A DNA stretch of 64,000 nt, from contig NZ_OMKE01000049.1 of NCBI RefSeq assembly GCF_900299535.1, positions 1 through 64,000 of the forward strand, read 5' to 3'. Under the pieces are notes generated by a model. The model made no database searches, was not told the DNA's origin, and saw only the letters and a list, made by a program, of their open reading frames with translations. Below are positions 61,957-64,000 of this stretch, piece after piece (positions within the stretch are counted from its first letter, which is position 1; every line of letters begins with the position of its first letter). The position numbers were made by a program, and so were the translations under genes. The stretch is from Aquimarina aquimarini. GTDB lineage: Bacteria; Bacteroidota; Bacteroidia; Flavobacteriales; Flavobacteriaceae.

Positions 61957-63597
61957 TTAAGAATTAGTATAACGTTTTAATAGCTTACTTGTAGATGCAT
62001 CATGCTTTTCAATCTTACCAGTGTCTATCTCAGAAAGTATTGTGGTTGCTAGTTGCTTACCCAGCTCTACACCCCATTGATCATAACTAAAGATGTTCCA
62101 AATAACTCCTTGAACAAAAATGCGTTGTTCATACATTGCCACCAATGCACCCAGACTTTTTGGAGTAAGTTTATCAATCAAAAGAGTTGTAGTAGGCTTA
62201 TTTCCTTCAAAAACTTTGAATGGCATTAATTGCTTGAGTTTATCTTCAGACAAATCTTTACTTTTCAAGTCAACGAGTACTTCTTCTTCTGTCTTACCAT
62301 TCATCAAGGCTTCTGTCTGTGCAAAGAAATTTGCCATTAATTTATCCTGATGGCTCTGATCTTGGAATAAAGAATGTTTAAATCCTATAAACTCTGCAGG
62401 AATCAATTTCGTTCCTTGATGAATTAATTGAAAAAATGCATGTTGCGCATTTGTTCCTGGTTCACCCCAGATAATTGTACCAGTTTGATAATCCACAGGG
62501 TTTCCATTACGGTCTATACTTTTTCCATTACTCTCCATAATACCTTGTTGTAAATACGCAGGTAATCTATGCAAATATTGAGAGTAAGGAATAATAGCTT
62601 CGCTCTCTGCCTCAAAGAAATTATTATACCAAACACTTATCAACCCAAGAATAACGGGTATATTCTCTTCAAAAGGAGTGTCCTTGAAATGTTTATCCAT
62701 TTCGCAAGCTCCTTTTAGTAATGCTTCAAAATTTTCATACCCTACAGTCAAACTTATAGATAATCCAACGGCGCTCCATAATGAAAAACGACCACCTACC
62801 CAATCCCACAAAGGGAAAATATTTTCTTGAGCAATTCCAAAATTGGTAACATTGGCTATATTACTGGATACTGCTACAAAATGCTGACCAACCGCTTCTT
62901 TTGGTGCTTTTTTAACAAACCATTCTCTTGCTGTAGTTGCATTGGATAAGGTTTCTTGTGTAGAAAAGGTCTTAGAAACTACCACAAACAAAGTAGTTTC
63001 AGGGTTTAATTCTTTTAAGTTTTGATGTACATGATCTCCATCTACATTAGAGATAAAATGTGTAGTCAAGTGATTTTGATAATAAGCCAAAGATTCTGTA
63101 ATCATAGCAGGCCCAAGATCAGATCCACCTATTCCTATGTTTACAATATCCGTAAACGCTTTGCCTGTATACCCCTTAAGGGTTCCAGAAATGACTTGAT
63201 CACTAAACGTTTTTATCTTTTCTTTTACAGCTGTAATTTCTGGGATAATATTTTTACCATCAACAATAACCTCATGTGTTGATGGAGTTCTAAGTGCTGT
63301 ATGTAAAACTGCTCTTTCTTCTGTTTTATTAATAACACTTCCTTCAAAATAACGCTGTATGGCTTCTTTAAGACCTGTTTGGTCTGCAAGATCCAACAAC
63401 AATTTCTTTGTTGTATTATCTATTCGGTTTTTGGAGTAGTCAACATAAAAATCTTGCCAAGAAATAGAAAAAACATTTGCACGCTCAGAGTCTTGCTTAA
63501 AAAGATCCTTGAGATGAGTATGTTTTATCGTTTCATAATGTGACTTTAAGTCTTGCCAAGCTTTTGTGGTGGTAGGGTTTATAGTTGGTAGTGACAT
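61957..63597 (-). CDS. pgi: Glucose-6-phosphate isomerase
   Basis: A 546-aa enzyme interconverting glucose 6-phosphate and fructose 6-phosphate in glycolysis. PGI signatures [17 protein letters not shown] near residue 265 and [20 protein letters not shown] near 375 are present, with FIGFKHSLF and a late GVELGKQLA segment. Length normal (about 545). It follows the M23 peptidase gene by 2 nt, so they are co-transcribed. Confidence 0.97.
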   Translation of the reverse strand: MSLPTINPTTTKAWQDLKSHYETIKHTHLKDLFKQDSERANVFSISWQDFYVDYSKNRIDNTTKKLLLDLADQTGLKEAIQRYFEGSVINKTEERAVLHTALRTPSTHEVIVDGKNIIPEITAVKEKIKTFSDQVISGTLKGYTGKAFTDIVNIGIGGSDLGPAMITESLAYYQNHLTTHFISNVDGDHVHQNLKELNPETTLFVVVSKTFSTQETLSNATTAREWFVKKAPKEAVGQHFVAVSSNIANVTNFGIAQENIFPLWDWVGGRFSLWSAVGLSISLTVGYENFEALLKGACEMDKHFKDTPFEENIPVILGLISVWYNNFFEAESEAIIPYSQYLHRLPAYLQQGIMESNGKSIDRNGNPVDYQTGTIIWGEPGTNAQHAFFQLIHQGTKLIPAEFIGFKHSLFQDQSHQDKLMANFFAQTEALMNGKTEEEVLVDLKSKDLSEDKLKQLMPFKVFEGNKPTTTLLIDKLTPKSLGALVAMYEQRIFVQGVIWNIFSYDQWGVELGKQLATTILSEIDTGKIEKHDASTSKLLKRYTNS

Positions 63598-63599
63598 GG

Positions 63600-64000
63600 T
63601 TATAAAATTTCTTCTGTTTTTTTTGGTTTTTCTGGTTCAAACAATATACTGTCTAGCTGTGTTCTTAATGGTTTTATGTGATTATAAAAACCTGTTTTTA
63701 GGCTATCTGCTAATGGTTTTGATGCAGGAAGATCTTCTCTAAAAGGATCTACTTCTTTCCCGTTTTTCCAAAACCTATAACATACATGAGGGCCACTGGT
63801 ATTACCTGTCATACCAATATACCCTATCACATCTCCTTGTTTTACAAATTGACCTACCTTTACAGCTTGTTTACTCATATGTAAATATTGCGTATCATAG
63901 GTTGCATTATGTCTTATCTTTACGTATTTACCATTCCCTCCTTTTCGTTCGGATTTGGTTACGATACCATCTGATGTTGCTAGAATAGGTGTGCCTACTG
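63600..64000 (-). CDS. M23 family metallopeptidase, partial (cut by the window edge)
   Basis: The minus-strand frame runs through the end of the window, so the N-terminus is missing. Visible: [11 protein letters not shown], then HLM preceding [20 protein letters not shown] and [20 protein letters not shown], the LytM core with zinc-binding His of the HxH motif (GPHVCYR) and the YLHMS motif. It would cleave peptidoglycan peptides. It ends 2 nt before pgi. Confidence 0.92.
   Translation of the reverse strand, partial: VGTPILATSDGIVTKSERKGGNGKYVKIRHNATYDTQYLHMSKQAVKVGQFVKQGDVIGYIGMTGNTSGPHVCYRFWKNGKEVDPFREDLPASKPLADSLKTGFYNHIKPLRTQLDSILFEPEKPKKTEEIL

Noticed and set aside
63571-63578. GGTAGGGT on the plus strand near the pgi start
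   Set aside because: It lies in pgi coding sequence, lacks the second box, and points to no gene.

Overview
The window is a stretch of AT-rich chromosome from a marine-type member of the Bacteroidota, family Flavobacteriaceae, most like Aquimarina and its relatives. Evidence: the gliding-motility lipoprotein gene gldH; a complete Bat aerotolerance operon with MoxR and DUF58; a FecI-like sigma factor, FecR and SusC-like TonB receptor set; a VPS10/BNR-repeat exoprotein; promoters of the Bacteroidota type (TTG, about 17-20 nt, TAnnTTTG); and an almost complete lack of Shine-Dalgarno sequences. Most of it is ordinary core genome with short intergenic gaps. No tRNA, rRNA, CRISPR array or prophage was seen.

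Layout. 0.2-7.4 kb: BNR-repeat exoprotein, HemJ, an acetyltransferase, then yicC-gmk-nadD with a perfect 38-bp palindrome before nadD, then a TetR regulator. 7.5-14.6 kb: enoyl-CoA hydratase, a NtrY-like sensor kinase, a fused Dpp/Opp-type double ATPase, and a 3-oxoacid CoA-transferase whose two subunit genes are separated by a 1-Cys peroxiredoxin and a zinc-ribbon membrane protein. 14.8-21.7 kb: PBP1A, gldH-ricT, trhO, a candidate 27-aa peptide gene with its own terminator, and recA. 21.8-26.3 kb: lipoprotein, an ECF sigma factor overlapping a likely dual-membrane-spanning anti-sigma factor, PlsC and TrpS. 26.5-29.2 kb: a duplicated pair of tiny unknown genes on either side of an Xre regulator, then an AlkC-type DNA glycosylase. 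29.3-32.4 kb: small unknown proteins, PheS and a 160-bp MITE-like element.

32.4-40.4 kb is the most interesting region. A beta-barrel protein, an ATP-grasp ligase-like protein and a transglutaminase fused to seven membrane helices are transcribed away from a FecI-type sigma gene, fecR and a TonB-dependent receptor. Three copies of one 28-30-bp motif (GGTAGGGT, exactly 10 nt, then TTACCTGTT or a close variant) lie in front of fecR, the transglutaminase gene and the ATP-grasp gene, each pointing toward its gene. This looks like the promoter of the encoded sigma factor, and it ties the amidoligase/transglutaminase machinery to the receptor in one regulon.

40.4-46.6 kb: a RelE/RHH-type toxin-antitoxin pair, CvpA, and a carbonic anhydrase between two SulP transporters, probably for bicarbonate uptake. 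46.7-55.9 kb: the Bat operon, in transcription order moxR, DUF58, an accessory protein, batA, batB, batC, batD, batE. 56.3-64 kb: a short-chain dehydrogenase, an AlbA_2 protein, a metallophosphoesterase, an SPFH-GYF protein with a zinc-ribbon membrane partner resembling Bacillus YdjI/YdjG, pgi, and an M23 peptidase cut by the window edge.
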